Source: Microbacterium terrae
GTDB lineage: Bacteria; Actinomycetota; Actinomycetes; Actinomycetales; Microbacteriaceae
Length of the DNA: 64,000 nt
Assembly (NCBI RefSeq): GCF_017831975.1
Contig: NZ_JAFDSS010000001.1
Coordinates: forward strand, 1,984,001 to 2,048,000
Reading direction: 5' to 3'
Part shown: positions 1 to 10,395 of the stretch, one piece after another
How positions within the stretch are numbered: the stretch's first letter is position 1
Layout of the letters: each line of letters opens with the position of its first letter
Notes under the pieces: generated by a model
Database searches by the model: none
The model's input: the letters and a program-made list of their open reading frames with translations, nothing else
What the model was told of the DNA's origin: nothing
Made by a program: the position numbers and the translations under genes

Positions 1-279
1 GTCTTTGACGGCCTTCGCGAGCGCCTTCTCGATGGTCTTCGGAGTGACGGGCCCGTCGTCGACGACGCCGCGCAGCCGCGCGATCGCGCTGGCGCTGGCG
101 ATCTCGCCGCCGATGTGCCCGCCCATGCCGTCCGCGACGACGAAGAGGGGGTACGCCGTGAACAGCGCGTCCTGGTTGACCTCGCGCCGGCGCCCGGTGT
201 GCGTGACCTCGGCCCAGGCGAGGTCGATGGCTCCGCCAGGAACTTCGACCCGGCGCGTGTGGGTGGATACGTCGGGCAC
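1..279 (-). CDS. PP2C-family Ser/Thr protein phosphatase, N-terminal part (runs off window)
   Basis: The first 93 residues of a PP2C (PPM) metal-dependent phosphatase, which removes phosphate from Ser/Thr of proteins; in actinobacteria these usually oppose Pkn-type kinases. Visible motifs are NQD at residues 35-37 and DGMGGHIGGE at 50-59, the metal-binding signature of the family. The GTG start at 279 follows GGAGGA seven bases upstream, and a TAGAAT -10 lies at 343-348. The rest of the protein, including any membrane or forkhead-associated segment, lies beyond base 1, so cytoplasmic versus membrane-attached form cannot be decided. Confidence 0.85.
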   Translation of the reverse strand, partial: MPDVSTHTRRVEVPGGAIDLAWAEVTHTGRRREVNQDALFTAYPLFVVADGMGGHIGGEIASASAIARLRGVVDDGPVTPKTIEKALAKAVKD

Positions 280-342
280 GCCCTGTTCCTCCCCGTCCGC
301 AGGTGGTCACGCGGCACCCGTTCGGTCGGGCGGCGTCCTCAC

Positions 343-348
343 ATTCTA
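343..348 (-). promoter_or_regulatory. -10 element of the PP2C gene
   Basis: TAGAAT on the minus strand, just below the stop of the ABC gene and 64 bases before the GTG start. It is the same TAGANT type as the -10 words before lysA and the TPM gene. No clear -35 was seen. Confidence 0.35.
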
Positions 349-353
349 GGGGG

Positions 354-2408
354 TCAGTCCCCCGCCGATTCGGAAGCACCCGCCTGCGACGCGCCAGCCC
401 GTGCCGCGAATCCCGCATCCGCAGGCCCCTCGATGGCTGACTCCGGCACATCCGCGTCGTCGATCGGCGCCTCGAACTGCGCGTTGTAGAGCCGCGCGTA
501 GGCGCCCTTCATGGCCAACAGCTCGTCGTGCGAGCCCTGCTCGACGATCGCGCCGTTCTCCATGACGAGGATCAGGTCGGCGTCGCGGATCGTGGAGAGC
601 CGGTGAGCGATGACGAATGCCGTACGGTCCTCGCGCAGTCGGGACATCGCGCGCTGGATCAGCAGCTCGGTGCGGGTGTCGACCGAGCTCGTCGCCTCGT
701 CGAGGATCAGGATACGGGGGTCCGCGAGGAACGCGCGCGCGATGGTGACGAGCTGCCGCTCGCCCACCGACAGGTTCGTCGCCTCGTCGTCGAGCATGGT
801 GTCGTAGCCGTCGGGCAGTGCGTGCACGAAGCGGTCGACGTACGCCGCGGTCGCGGCATCCACGATCTCGTCCTCGCCGGCGTCGGGGCGACCGTAGGCG
901 ATGTTCTCGCGGATCGTTCCGGAGAAGAGCCACGTGTCCTGCAGCACCATTCCGGTGCGGGCGCGCAGGTCATCGCGGGTCATGCGACGGGTGTCGACGC
1001 CGTCGAGGGTGATGCGGCCGCCGTCGACGTCGTAAAACCGCATGATGAGGTTGACGAGGGTGGTCTTGCCCGCGCCGGTCGGACCGACGATCGCGACGGT
1101 GCTTCCCGGCTGCGCAGCCAGCGACAGTCCGTCGATGAGCGGCTTGTCGGGCGAGTAGCTGAACGACACGTCCTCGAAGTCGAGGTGGCTCGCCGACTCG
1201 GGCGCGGTCTCTGCGGGCTCGTCATCGGCGGTCTGCTCCGCCTCGTCGAGGAGTTCGAAGACTCGCTCGGCGCTCGCCACGCCCGACTGGAGCAGGTTCA
1301 CCATCGACCCCAGCTGGCTGAGCGGCTGGGTGAACTGACGCGAGTACTGGATGAACGCCTGCACATCGCCGATCGACATGACGCCCGCGGCGACCTGGAG
1401 ACCGCCCACGACGGCGATCGCCACGTAGACGAGGTTGCCGACGAACATCATCGCCGGCATGATCACGCCCGAGATGAACTGGGCGCCGAAGCTCGCCCGG
1501 TACAGCTGCTCGTTCTCGGTGCGGAACGCCGCCTCGGCCTCGGCCTGGTGGCCGAACACCTTGACGACGGAGTGCCCCGAGAACGTCTCCTCGACGCGGG
1601 CGTTGAGGATGCCGGTCGTCTTCCACTGCTCCACGAAGAGCTTCTGCGAGCGCCGCGCGACGAGAACCGTGATGACGATGGTCAGCGGGATCGTCACGAG
1701 CGCGATCACCGCGAGGAGCGGCGAGATCACGAACATCATCACGAGCACGCCGACGACCGTCAGCAGCGACGTGACGACCTGCGAGAGCGTCTGCTGCATC
1801 GTCTGGCCGATGTTGTCGACGTCGTTCGTCACGCGGCTGAGCAGCTCGCCGCGCTGCACCCGGTCGAAGTACGACAGCGGCAGCCGATGGATCTTGTCCT
1901 CCACCTGCATGCGCAGCCGGTGCATCGCGCGCTGCACGACCCCGTTGAGGATGCGCGCCTGCAGCCAGCCGAAGATGCTCGCGAAGACGTACACCGCGAG
2001 CACCAGGCTCAACAGCATCCCCAACTGTCCGAAGTCGATGCCGGCGCCCGGCACGAAGTCGACGTTCGAGATCATGTCGGCGACCTGCTGCTGCCCGTCG
2101 GCGTTCAGCGCGTCGAGGATGTCCTGCTTCGTCGTGCCCGCGGGCACGTCGGAGAACTGCAGCGAGACCGCACCGGCGAAGACGATGTTCGTCCCCTCGC
2201 CGAGGAGCTTGGGGCCGATCACGGTGAGCGCCACCGAGATGACGCCGAACACGAGCACCGCGATGATCTGCGGCATATCGGTGCGGAGCGTGCCGAGCAG
2301 CCGCTTCGCGCTCGGGAGGAAGTCCTGCGCCTTCTCGCCGGGGCCCGCCTGGCCCATCGGGCCGCGGGCCATCGGCTGCCGGCGCGGTGCCTGCTGCTGC
2401 CCGCTCAT
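354..2408 (-). CDS. Heterodimeric ABC exporter subunit with catalytic Walker B
   Basis: A 684-residue half-transporter: six-helix exporter membrane domain (about residues 35-375) followed by a nucleotide-binding domain. Walker A is GPTGAGKTT, the signature is the altered LSVGERQ, Walker B is ILILDEATSSVD with the catalytic Glu present, and the switch His is in AHRLSTIRDAD. A long extracytoplasmic loop (about residues 80-125) separates the first two helices. The ATG overlaps the stop of the upstream half-transporter by four bases (ATGA), so the two are translationally coupled and should form one heterodimer of the LmrCD/TM287-288 type. This subunit keeps the catalytic residues while its partner lacks them. 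Substrate unknown; a drug or lipid is usual for the family. Confidence 0.88.
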   Translation of the reverse strand: MSGQQQAPRRQPMARGPMGQAGPGEKAQDFLPSAKRLLGTLRTDMPQIIAVLVFGVISVALTVIGPKLLGEGTNIVFAGAVSLQFSDVPAGTTKQDILDALNADGQQQVADMISNVDFVPGAGIDFGQLGMLLSLVLAVYVFASIFGWLQARILNGVVQRAMHRLRMQVEDKIHRLPLSYFDRVQRGELLSRVTNDVDNIGQTMQQTLSQVVTSLLTVVGVLVMMFVISPLLAVIALVTIPLTIVITVLVARRSQKLFVEQWKTTGILNARVEETFSGHSVVKVFGHQAEAEAAFRTENEQLYRASFGAQFISGVIMPAMMFVGNLVYVAIAVVGGLQVAAGVMSIGDVQAFIQYSRQFTQPLSQLGSMVNLLQSGVASAERVFELLDEAEQTADDEPAETAPESASHLDFEDVSFSYSPDKPLIDGLSLAAQPGSTVAIVGPTGAGKTTLVNLIMRFYDVDGGRITLDGVDTRRMTRDDLRARTGMVLQDTWLFSGTIRENIAYGRPDAGEDEIVDAATAAYVDRFVHALPDGYDTMLDDEATNLSVGERQLVTIARAFLADPRILILDEATSSVDTRTELLIQRAMSRLREDRTAFVIAHRLSTIRDADLILVMENGAIVEQGSHDELLAMKGAYARLYNAQFEAPIDDADVPESAIEGPADAGFAARAGASQAGASESAGD

Positions 2409-4138
2409 GCCGCCGCCTCCGCCGCGAGCTGCGATTCGACGATCTCGCGATAGGTCTCGCACGTCTCGACGAGATCGTCGTGCGTGCCGATCCCCACGGC
2501 GCGGCCGTGGTCGAGGACGACGATCTGGTCGGCATGCTGGATCGTCGAGACGCGCTGCGCGACGACGAGCTTGGTGGCGTCGGGCAGGTGCGTGTCGAGC
2601 GCCTGGCGGAGCGCGGCATCCGTCCGCAGATCGAGCGCCGAGAACGAGTCGTCGAAGATGTACACCTCGGGCCGCTTCGCCAGAGCCCGGGCGATCGCGA
2701 GGCGCTGACGCTGCCCGCCCGACACGTTCGTGCCGCCCTGAGCGATCGGCGCGTCGAGTCCCTCGGGCATCGCCTCGACGAAGTCCCGGCCCTGGGCGAG
2801 CTCGAGCGAGCGCCAGAGCTCCTCGTCGGTGGCGTCGGCGTCTCCGTAGCGGAGGTTCGAGGCGACGGTGCCCGAGAAGAGGAACGCCCGCTGCGGCACG
2901 AGCCCGATGCGGCTCCACAGGTCGTCGGGGTCGTACGCGCGCACGTCGACGCCGTCGAGGCGGACAGCTCCCCCGGTGACGTCGAACAGTCGGGGCACGA
3001 GCCCGATGAGGGTCGTCTTCCCCGCGCCGGTCGAGCCGATGACGGCCGTCGTGGTTCCCGGCTCGACCGTGAAGGTGAGGTCGTGGATGACGGCGTCGTC
3101 GGCACCCGGGTAGGCGAAGTCGACGTGGTCGAACTCGATGCGGCCCGCGGGGACGGGAAGGGCGGATGCCTCGGCCGGCGCCGTCACGCTCGGGTCGGTG
3201 TCGAGCACCTCGCCGATGCGGTTGGCGCACACCGCGGCGCGCGGGATCATCACGAACATGAAGGTCGCCATCATGACGCCCATGAGGATCTGCATGAGGT
3301 AGGTGAGGAAGGCGAAGAGCGTGCCGATCTGCACCCCGTTCTCCTGCACCTGGAACGCGCCGAACCAGATGACCGCGACGCTCGAGACGTTCATCACGAG
3401 CATGACGGCGGGGAACATCAGCGCCATGAGGTTGCCCGCGCGCAGCGCCGTGTCCATCACGTCGTCACTGGCCTGCGAGAACCGCGCCCGCTCCTCGCGC
3501 TCGCGAACGAACGCGCGGACGACGCGGATGCCGGTGAGCTGCTCCCGCAGGATCTGGTTCACGCGGTCGATGCGCTTCTGCATCTGCGTGAACGCAGGCA
3601 CCATACGCACGACGATGAGGCTCACGATGATCAGCAGCACCGGGATCGACACGGCCATCAGCCACGACAGCCCGGCATCCTGCTGCACGGCCATGATGAC
3701 GCCGCCGATCGCGAGCATCGGCGCCGAGATCATGAGCGTCGCCGACACCTGCACCAGCATCTGCACCTGCTGCACGTCGTTCGTGTTGCGGGTGATCAGC
3801 GACGGCGCGCCGAACTGCCCCACCTCGCGCTGCGAGAACGCCACCACGCGGTGGAAGACGTCGCCGCGCAGGTCGCGGCCCATCCCCATCGCGAGCCGCG
3901 AGCCGAAGTACACCGCGACGATCGAGCACACCACCTGCACCAGGCTCACGATGAGCATGACGCCGCCGGTCTGCCAGATGTACGGGATGTCGCCGGTGAC
4001 GACGCCCTCGTCGATGATGTCGGCGTTCAGGGTCGGCAGCCACAGCGACGCGATGGACTGCGCCAGCTGAAAGACGACCACCCCGACGATGAGCAGCCAT
4101 GCGGGACTCAGATACCGCACGAGGAGCTTCCAGAGCAC
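2405..4138 (-). CDS. Heterodimeric ABC exporter subunit with degenerate ATPase site
   Basis: A 577-residue half-transporter with an exporter membrane domain and a C-terminal nucleotide-binding domain. Walker A is GSTGAGKTT and the signature is the canonical VSGGQRQ, but Walker B ends in VYIFDDSFSALD (Asp where the catalytic Glu belongs) and the switch histidine is replaced by Gln in VAQRVSTI. These are the changes known from degenerate-site subunits of heterodimeric exporters (LmrC, TM287). It starts with GTG at 4138 and overlaps the next gene by four bases. The pair should have one hydrolysing and one mainly structural ATP site. The 135 bases upstream to the aldo/keto reductase gene hold no clear feature. 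Confidence 0.88.
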   Translation of the reverse strand: MLWKLLVRYLSPAWLLIVGVVVFQLAQSIASLWLPTLNADIIDEGVVTGDIPYIWQTGGVMLIVSLVQVVCSIVAVYFGSRLAMGMGRDLRGDVFHRVVAFSQREVGQFGAPSLITRNTNDVQQVQMLVQVSATLMISAPMLAIGGVIMAVQQDAGLSWLMAVSIPVLLIIVSLIVVRMVPAFTQMQKRIDRVNQILREQLTGIRVVRAFVREREERARFSQASDDVMDTALRAGNLMALMFPAVMLVMNVSSVAVIWFGAFQVQENGVQIGTLFAFLTYLMQILMGVMMATFMFVMIPRAAVCANRIGEVLDTDPSVTAPAEASALPVPAGRIEFDHVDFAYPGADDAVIHDLTFTVEPGTTTAVIGSTGAGKTTLIGLVPRLFDVTGGAVRLDGVDVRAYDPDDLWSRIGLVPQRAFLFSGTVASNLRYGDADATDEELWRSLELAQGRDFVEAMPEGLDAPIAQGGTNVSGGQRQRLAIARALAKRPEVYIFDDSFSALDLRTDAALRQALDTHLPDATKLVVAQRVSTIQHADQIVVLDHGRAVGIGTHDDLVETCETYREIVESQLAAEAAA

Positions 4139-4273
4139 GGGAGCCTTCCTGTGCGCGGATGCCGTCCGCCGAGCGGGCCGCGCACGAGATCCGACGCTAC
4201 GCCCCTCGACGCACCCGCGACAACACCCCGCGTACGCCCACGGCGAACCGGGCGCCGGGCGACGGGTCGGCGA

Positions 4274-5257
4274 TCAGGGCGCGGTCTCGGGCGGCGGGAA
4301 CAGCCCGTCGATGAGCGCGAGGTCGGCCGCATCCGGGGTCCATGCCGTGGCGGCTGCCGCGTTCGCCTGCACCTGCTCGGGGCGCGTCGCCCCCGCGATC
4401 ACGCTCGACAGCGCCGGGCGCGACAGCAGCCACCCGAAGGTCGCCTCGAGCATCGTGATCCCCCGCTCGTCGCAGAACGCCTGGTACGCCTCGAGCGCGT
4501 CCCATGGGGCGTCCTCGTACAGGTGGGGTCGCTGGCGCATGATGCGGCTGTCGGCCGGCGCGGCGTCGCGGGTGAACTTGCCCGTGAGCAGACCGTTCTG
4601 CAGCGGGAAGTACGGGAAGAAGCCGAGCCCGTACCGCTCCACGGCGCGCAGCGTGTTCCGCTCGGCGCCGCGCGAGAGCAGGCTGTAGTCGTTCTGCGAC
4701 GACACGAACGGGATGCCGTGGCGCATCAGCGCGGTGAAGTGCGCCTCGGCGATCTGCCAGCCCGAGAAGTTGGAATGCCCGATGTAGCGCACCTTGCCCT
4801 CGCGGACGAGATCGCCGAGGGCGTCGAGGGTCTCATCGATCGGGGTGTCGTTGTCGGGGACGTGCAGCTGGTACAGGTCGATCCAGTCGGTCCGCAACCG
4901 CCGGAGCGACCCCTCCACCGCCCGGCGGATGTACGCGCGCGAGGCCTTCGCGCCCGACGTCGGGTACCCCATGTCGCGGCCCGGGTGACCGAACTTCGTC
5001 GCGAGCACGACCTGGTCGCGACGCCCCTCCAGCGCCTCGCCCATGAGCGTCTCGGACAGGCCGGGATCGCCGCCGTACATGTCGGCGGTGTCGAGGAACG
5101 TCACTCCCGCCTCGATCGCGGCGTCCAGCACGTCGCGGGTGCCGGCGACCGTTTCGGTGCGGGTGCCGGGGCGTCCGAAGTTGTTGCAGCCGAGGCCGGT
5201 GGCGGAGACGAGCAGACCGGATGCGCCGACCCGGCGCAGGGGAACAGTGGAGGTCAC
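4274..5257 (-). CDS. Aldo/keto reductase
   Basis: A 327-residue NADPH-dependent oxidoreductase of the AKR superfamily, a cytoplasmic TIM barrel that reduces aldehydes or ketones. The catalytic tetrad is recognisable: Asp56 and Tyr61 in DTADMYGG, Lys88 in ATKFGHPG and His132 in LYQLHVPD. The GTG start at 5257 is preceded by GGGGCGG; an in-frame extension upstream has no conserved residues. It stands alone between the ABC pair and the DUF5684 gene. It resembles the YghZ/Kv-beta-like branch, whose physiological substrates are mostly unknown. Confidence 0.85.
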   Translation of the reverse strand: MTSTVPLRRVGASGLLVSATGLGCNNFGRPGTRTETVAGTRDVLDAAIEAGVTFLDTADMYGGDPGLSETLMGEALEGRRDQVVLATKFGHPGRDMGYPTSGAKASRAYIRRAVEGSLRRLRTDWIDLYQLHVPDNDTPIDETLDALGDLVREGKVRYIGHSNFSGWQIAEAHFTALMRHGIPFVSSQNDYSLLSRGAERNTLRAVERYGLGFFPYFPLQNGLLTGKFTRDAAPADSRIMRQRPHLYEDAPWDALEAYQAFCDERGITMLEATFGWLLSRPALSSVIAGATRPEQVQANAAAATAWTPDAADLALIDGLFPPPETAP

Positions 5258-5304
5258 CCGCCCCACGTTACCGGTGGCGGTTCGGGGCGGACGCTGCCGC
5301 AACG

Positions 5305-5335
5305 AGGAAGACCCCGCCGAGGCGGGGGTCTTCCT
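5305..5335 (-). terminator. Intrinsic terminator after the DUF5684 gene
   Basis: An inverted repeat begins 12 bases beyond the stop of the minus-strand DUF5684 gene: arms AGGAAGACCCCGCC and GGCGGGGGTCTTCCT, with a single-base bulge. There is no long T run, as is common at this GC content. Confidence 0.65.
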
Positions 5336-5346
5336 GTGCGCCGGAT

Positions 5347-6177
5347 CTACGGCTTGGGCGGCTCAGGAGCAGCGGGCGGCTCAGGAGCTGCGGGCGGCTC
5401 AGGTGCGGCCGGCGGCTGCGGTGCAGCGGGCGGTTCGGGGGCCACCGGAGGCTCAGGAGCCGCGGGGGCCGCCGTGGGCGCAGCCGGAGGCGCTGCCGGC
5501 GGAGCGGGCGGCGCGGCAGGCGGAGGAGTCGGCGCTGCAGGCGGCGGAGTCGGCGCTGCAGGCGGAGGAGTCGGCGCGGCGGGCGCGCCCGGAGCCGCGT
5601 AGCCGGCGGGCGGCTGGTAGCCGGCCGGCGGCGGGTAGGCGCCGGGGGCGGGGGCTGCCGGGGCGGCACCCGGCTGCACGGGGATGCCCTGCCACACGGT
5701 CGTGTCCTTGAGGAACGAGTTCGCCCACGGTGCGGGGGCGATGTTCGGGTTCCACGGCGCCTTGTCGAAGGCGAGGATGCCGACCCAGATGAGCGTGCCG
5801 ACGCCGGGGATGAGCCAGAGCAGCAGCAGCGGCCAGTCCTTGCCGAGCTTCAGCCCGATGCGCCAGCCCGAGAGCACCCAAGCGGCGAGACCGACGAGCG
5901 AGAAGATCCAGCCGATGCCGGGGATCTGGCCGAGCAGCGCTGATGCGACGATGGCACCGAGCATGACCCAGGGCGAGAGGTCGCCGAGTTTCGCGGCGAC
6001 CAGGGAGTTGTACACGGGCACCCACGCGCGCCACTTGCCCTGCACGCCGGCCTTCTCGAAGACCTTCATGAGGAAGAACGCGCCGATCACGTACCCGGCG
6101 ATGGCGAGGATGAGAAGTATGGGGGCGAGAATGAGCCAGAAGGCCACCATCGCTCCGTAGCCGTAGTCGTAATCCAT
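5347..6177 (-). CDS. DUF5684-type membrane protein with Pro/Ala-rich tail
   Basis: A 276-residue protein with about four or five membrane segments in the first 150 residues, including the KVFEKAGVQGKWRAWVPVYN region characteristic of DUF5684, followed by a roughly 100-residue cytoplasmic or external tail of PAAP/PEPP repeats. The tail DNA is repetitive (a repeating 18-base unit around 5350-5460) but stays in frame. The ATG at 6177 has GGAG upstream; the in-frame extension before it is Arg-rich and unconvincing. Function is unknown for the family. The gene stands alone and ends in a terminator. Confidence 0.75.
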   Translation of the reverse strand: MDYDYGYGAMVAFWLILAPILLILAIAGYVIGAFFLMKVFEKAGVQGKWRAWVPVYNSLVAAKLGDLSPWVMLGAIVASALLGQIPGIGWIFSLVGLAAWVLSGWRIGLKLGKDWPLLLLWLIPGVGTLIWVGILAFDKAPWNPNIAPAPWANSFLKDTTVWQGIPVQPGAAPAAPAPGAYPPPAGYQPPAGYAAPGAPAAPTPPPAAPTPPPAAPTPPPAAPPAPPAAPPAAPTAAPAAPEPPVAPEPPAAPQPPAAPEPPAAPEPPAAPEPPKP

Positions 6178-6347
6178 ATCGATCTCCAGGGTCGATGTGA
6201 GACGCGCGGGCACACGCCTGCGGAGCCTCCGCTCCGCTCGACACATGGTAGCGACGATCAGTGCGCGCTGTCAGCATTCTTTCAGGTTCGCGATGGCGCG
6301 TGTCGGCCCGGGTGGGTAGCCTGACCGCAGACCCGGAAGGACTCCCG

Positions 6348-6857
6348 ATGAGCGACACCACTCCCCCCGTCCCGCCGTTGCCCGAGCAGCCCGCTGCGGA
6401 CGCGGCACGGGCGACACCGGCGGGAGCCTCAGCGACCGCTGCAGGGCCGTCGTCGGGCGCCGCCGGGGCGGACCCCGACGACACCGGCGTTCCCACCACA
6501 CTGGGCGGCGACCCGGCAGACATCGGGCGCGGCTTCTTCTCCGCGCTGTTCGACCTGTCGTTCCGCACGTTCATCACGCGGCGGCTCGCGAGCGTCTTCT
6601 ACCTCGTGGGCCTCATCGCGATCGGCATCGGGGTGATCTTCTACTTCGTCGGCGGTCTCGTCAACGGCATCGGGGCGCTGTGGTTCAACCCCGGCGCGGG
6701 CATCAGCCTGATCGTCGCGACGATCGTGCTCGTGCCGATCCTCGGACTCCTCGCGATCATCACCCTCAGGTTCATCATCGAGGGGATCGTCGCCCTCATC
6801 GCCATCGCCGAGAACACCGAGCGCACGGCGGAGAACACGCGCGGCTCGTCCGCCTAG
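6348..6857 (+). CDS. DUF4282 membrane protein
   Basis: A 169-residue protein with a roughly 60-residue Ala/Pro/Thr-rich N-terminus, then FFSALFDLSFRTFITRRLASVFY and two membrane helices (about residues 85-150), ending in a charged IAENTERTAEN segment. This is the DUF4282 pattern; its function is unknown. The ATG at 6348 follows GGAAGG at good spacing, which decides against an earlier in-frame start at 6261. It lies divergently from the DUF5684 gene, and the two membrane proteins may share a control region. Confidence 0.75.
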   Translation: MSDTTPPVPPLPEQPAADAARATPAGASATAAGPSSGAAGADPDDTGVPTTLGGDPADIGRGFFSALFDLSFRTFITRRLASVFYLVGLIAIGIGVIFYFVGGLVNGIGALWFNPGAGISLIVATIVLVPILGLLAIITLRFIIEGIVALIAIAENTERTAENTRGSSA

Positions 6858-6878
6858 CTGCTCCCTCGTGGTGCCCGG

Positions 6879-7628
6879 TCAGGCGAACAGCTCGATCTCG
6901 CCCGACGCGCTTTCAGCGACACGCAGGCCCGCAGCACCCGCCCACCGCAGGAACCCCGCACGCGTCGACACCCTTGGTCGCGCCTCGGCCAGGCGCCGCA
7001 CGAGCGCGCCCTTCGCGTGCTTGTTGAAGTGGTTGAGCGCGCGCACCGCTCCGTCGGGTCCTTCCGACACGACACGGACGTACGCGGACGCGACGCCCGC
7101 CGGAACCGGTCCGAGCGCGACGTACGCCTCAGAACGGAGGTCGAGCACGAAGCGCGGCGCCGATGCGGCGAGTGCCGCCGTCACCGGCTGCGCCCAATGC
7201 CGCTTGAGAGCGGGCACGCCGGGCAGTGCCACTCCGGCGCCGAGGCGGTACGCGGGGATCGCGTCGAGGGCGCCGACCGGGCCGAACGGCGCGGAGTGGA
7301 TCATCGCGTGGCCGCGCAGCCAGCCGCGCGCCGTCGCGTCGAGCGACGCCGCATCCAGAGCGTCGAACAGCACGCCGGTGTAGCGGTCGATCGCCGGCAT
7401 CGTCGGAGCGGTGCGCAGCACCGCATTCACCGCGACCTCGTCGCGCTGCGTGGCGCCGAGCTTGAGCACGCGGGCCGCGGCATCCTCATCGGCAGAGAGT
7501 GCGACGAGCGCCTCGATCACAGCGTCGCGCTGCGACGCGAGCGACGGCAGGGCGAGCGCGCCGACGTCGAGCGCACGGCGGCGGCCGCCCGCGCGCTTCG
7601 TCTCGGACGGCGGCAGCAGGATCAGCAT
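6879..7628 (-). CDS. yaaA: YaaA-family peroxide stress protein
   Basis: 249 residues beginning MLILLPPSETKRAGG, the N-terminal hallmark of the YaaA/DUF328 family, and containing the conserved DLRSEAY and LNHFNKHAKG segments. In E. coli YaaA binds DNA and limits damage from hydrogen peroxide, probably by lowering free iron; the actinobacterial members are assumed similar but less studied. It lies between the convergent DUF4282 gene (21-base gap) and the atp operon terminator, so it is probably transcribed on its own. Length is normal for the family. Confidence 0.85.
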   Translation of the reverse strand: MLILLPPSETKRAGGRRRALDVGALALPSLASQRDAVIEALVALSADEDAAARVLKLGATQRDEVAVNAVLRTAPTMPAIDRYTGVLFDALDAASLDATARGWLRGHAMIHSAPFGPVGALDAIPAYRLGAGVALPGVPALKRHWAQPVTAALAASAPRFVLDLRSEAYVALGPVPAGVASAYVRVVSEGPDGAVRALNHFNKHAKGALVRRLAEARPRVSTRAGFLRWAGAAGLRVAESASGEIELFA

Positions 7629-7648
7629 GGAGAACCCATCGGAGCGAG

Positions 7649-7689
7649 ACGAAACGCCCCGGACACAGTGAGATGCCGGGGCGTTTCGT
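7649..7689 (-). terminator. Terminator of the atp operon
   Basis: A perfect 14-bp stem (7649-7662 with 7676-7689, ACGAAACGCCCCGG against its complement) and a 13-base loop, placed 37 bases beyond the atpC stop and followed by GTCTCG-type sequence. It is the strongest hairpin in this part of the window. Confidence 0.85.
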
Positions 7690-7726
7690 GGCGGAGCGGA
7701 CTCCGCCGTGGACTACTGCGTGTGCG

Positions 7727-7987
7727 TCAGGAGATGAGCGCGGCGTTGCCCGCCACGATCGTCAGCACGTCGGCCTCCATCGAGAGGAAGCCGTCCTGCG
7801 CGTTGGCGATGATCTTCCCGCCCGAGGTCTCGGTGATGCGCACCTGACCCTCGGCGAGGATCGCGAGCACGGGCTCGTGACCGGGCATGAAGCCGATCTC
7901 GCCCAGCACGGTCTTGGCGACGACGAGCGACGCCTCTCCCGACCAGACCTCCGCATCCGCGGAGACGAGACTCACCTTGAGCGGCAT
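7727..7987 (-). CDS. atpC: ATP synthase F1 epsilon subunit, short form
   Basis: 86 residues comprising only the N-terminal beta-sandwich of epsilon (MPLKVSLVSADAEVWSGEA ... GFMPGHEPVLAIL), which links gamma to the c-ring. The C-terminal two-helix hairpin that inhibits ATP hydrolysis in longer homologues (about 130 residues) is absent: the protein stops right after the sandwich. The ATG at 7987 lies two bases past the atpD stop. Last gene of the atp operon. A short epsilon is, as far as I know, normal for this bacterial family rather than a truncation, since a clean terminator follows. Confidence 0.93.
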   Translation of the reverse strand: MPLKVSLVSADAEVWSGEASLVVAKTVLGEIGFMPGHEPVLAILAEGQVRITETSGGKIIANAQDGFLSMEADVLTIVAGNAALIS

Positions 7988-7989
7988 GA

Positions 7990-10375
<2,386 letters not shown>

Positions 10376-10395
10376 GGTTCTCGCCCCAGCGCGCC

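Noticed and set aside
5350..5650. Short tandem repeats that look like a CRISPR-type array
   Set aside because: They lie in frame in the Pro/Ala-rich tail of the DUF5684 protein, vary freely and have no unique spacers; coding low complexity explains them.
7727..7987. atpC as a truncated pseudogene
   Set aside because: Good start, intact domain, normal spacing and a perfect terminator; short epsilon appears usual in this group.
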